Under the pieces are notes generated by a model that was not told the DNA's origin, made no database searches, and saw only the letters and a list, made by a program, of their open reading frames with translations. Source: Scatophagus argus (lineage: Eukaryota > Chordata > Actinopteri > Scatophagidae). From it: DNA of 64,000 bases. Location: positions 13,998,249-14,062,248 of the forward strand of contig NC_058514.1 of assembly GCF_020382885.2 (NCBI RefSeq). The letters are read 5' to 3'. Shown one piece after another: positions 63,101-64,000 of the stretch (position 1 is the stretch's first letter; the number at the start of each line of letters is the position of its first letter). A program made the translations under genes and the position numbers.

Positions 63101-63667
63101 CTGTCACTGACTCTGTAACATAACAAAGATACGCAAGAAAAGTAACAACGACAACAACAACAAAAACCTTCAGTTCATTCAGTTCATTTTGCCAGGGCGT
63201 ACCTGAAGCCCTTCCCTGACAGCCTCCAGCAGGTAGGGCACCAGTGAGTAGTTCCACAGGTCGGTGAACCAAACCCTAGAACCTTCTACATCCATGGGAC
63301 AGGGCAGGAAGAGACGGGGGCCTGCAGGGACAAAAGAAAGTGTTTGTTGGATGGAAGATAAAGGACCAAAGACACAGAGCAGACTCTCTACACACACAAA
63401 AGAATTTGTAACAGGATTACCACGCTCATTCCAGTGACTGAATTATTATGTGTGTGTGTTTGAGACTGACCAATGGTGACATCAGAGGAGCTGTGTGCTT
63501 CCAGGAAGCCGTTGAGGTGCTGCCAGGTCTTGGGGATCCAGTCGATGATCTTAATCAGGTCATTGCTGCGCGTGTTCTTATCGATCTCCGTCTCTATCAG
63601 CTTTCGCCGCAGGAAACGGCCCAGGAAACCTTTGACCGGCTCGGTGTGGTTGGTGCACAACACCCAC
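60151..63667 (-). CDS. Neuron navigator (NAV1/2/3), C-terminal exons; gene continues past the right edge
   Basis: Four exons seen: 63471-63667, 63203-63321, 62505-62708 and 60151-60270 (stop TGA at 60151-60153), in consistent phase. They encode the end of the AAA+ ATPase-like region and the conserved tail of navigators, large microtubule plus-end and neurite-guidance proteins: WVLCTNHTEPVKGFLGRFLR, LIKIIDWIPKTWQHLNGFLE, VWFTDLWNYSLVPYLLEAVR, WEDPSKWVNDTYPW, LLQLRPEDVGYDGYSS, DTEGDPL, and the final NMLLRLQEAANYSSTQSCDS...LDSSLESAL. Exon 63471-63667 begins inside a codon, so at least one more exon lies upstream beyond 64000. Which of NAV1, NAV2 or NAV3 cannot be settled from this tail. A Tc1/mariner relic and CA/TG repeats lie in the 60271-62504 intron. 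Confidence 0.92.
61274..61641 (+). mobile_element. Tc1/mariner-like element relic (copy 3 of 3), in NAV intron
   Basis: Starts TATGGACAAAAGTATCCAGA and ends ACCTTTGTCTGTA, inverted ends beginning and finishing at TA. The plus strand encodes a decayed transposase C-terminus: RDLNPTE, DELEQR, FTNALLCEWEKIP, LVERLPRRVEA read over small changes. Opposite orientation to the copies at 20584 and 37527, and shorter than the second. Confidence 0.75.
62030..62050. repeat. (CA)n microsatellite
   Basis: CA run in the NAV intron; a matching (GT)n run follows at 62146-62164, so the two could pair in RNA. Confidence 0.85.
62146..62164. repeat. (GT)n microsatellite
   Basis: GT run about 100 bases downstream of the CA run at 62030-62050. 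Confidence 0.85.
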
Positions 63668-64000
63668 CTACACCAGGACAGTGATGATCAATGGTGAAAC
63701 AGAACAGAAACAGAACTCAGTATTAAACTAGATCTCTCATCATATTAGAGACGATGAGACGGTTTCAGGCATTCCTACCAGCAGAATAAGAACAGTTTTA
63801 GGCTTATTTCACTTTACTATAATAGATTCATATTAAATTAATATTTGGCCCATGATGAGCTTTCCCTAATGACTTTATGTTTGCCAAATCCTCAGATAGT
63901 CAAACATGCCAAGCACAAATGATCCTCACTCAGAACATGCATTACAGTCTATTAATTTCCATTTAACGAGGCTAATTATCAAAGAGATGTAATTACAGCC

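Overview
The window reads as nuclear DNA of a ray-finned fish, most likely a percomorph teleost. It is AT-rich, genes have short introns, (CA)n/(TG)n microsatellites are common, and the repeats are typical of fish (tRNA-derived SINEs, Tc1/mariner and hAT relics). Teleost-type gene families are present: a PYD-FISNA-NACHT-LRR-B30.2 receptor, a selenoprotein O gene and a short NUFIP2 paralogue. All splice models were made by hand by following reading frame and GT/AG (or GC/AG) borders; every complete model closes in frame.

Layout. 1-3774 (+): 3' part of an NXPE-family gene (neurexophilin plus PC-esterase). 7090-10732 (-): a secreted single fibrinogen-domain protein of 263 aa. 12735-18525 (-): a complete NLR of about 1242 aa. 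21075-25383 (-): selenoprotein O with its TGA selenocysteine codon three codons before the true stop. 26053-32011 (+): a zinc-finger gene ('ZNF-A') whose N-terminus resembles the TIN2 (TINF2_N) domain of shelterin, with two blocks of C2H2 fingers. 32947-34290 (-) apex1 and 36920-41829 (+) osgep lie back to back, the same linkage as in mammals. 43198-46761 (-): a 296-aa NUFIP2-like protein. 47837-48196 (-): an unidentified lysine-rich ORF. 48933-53587 (-): a second TINF2_N zinc-finger gene ('ZNF-B'), paralogous to ZNF-A exon by exon. 55325-55492 (-): a one-helix micropeptide matching another-regulin (C4orf3). 60151-63667 (-): the last four coding exons seen of a neuron navigator (NAV) gene that continues past the right edge.

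The genes are not one pathway. The left third carries probable immune or surface genes (fibrinogen-domain protein, NLR). The middle is housekeeping: redox AMPylation (SELENOO), base-excision repair (APEX1) and tRNA t6A formation (OSGEP/KEOPS). The most interesting object is the pair of TIN2-like zinc-finger genes flanking the apex1-osgep block. They share exon lengths 203/93/96/111/124, a shared aberrant CX1C finger, and in ZNF-A a finger-block cassette whose stop codon overlaps a splice donor.
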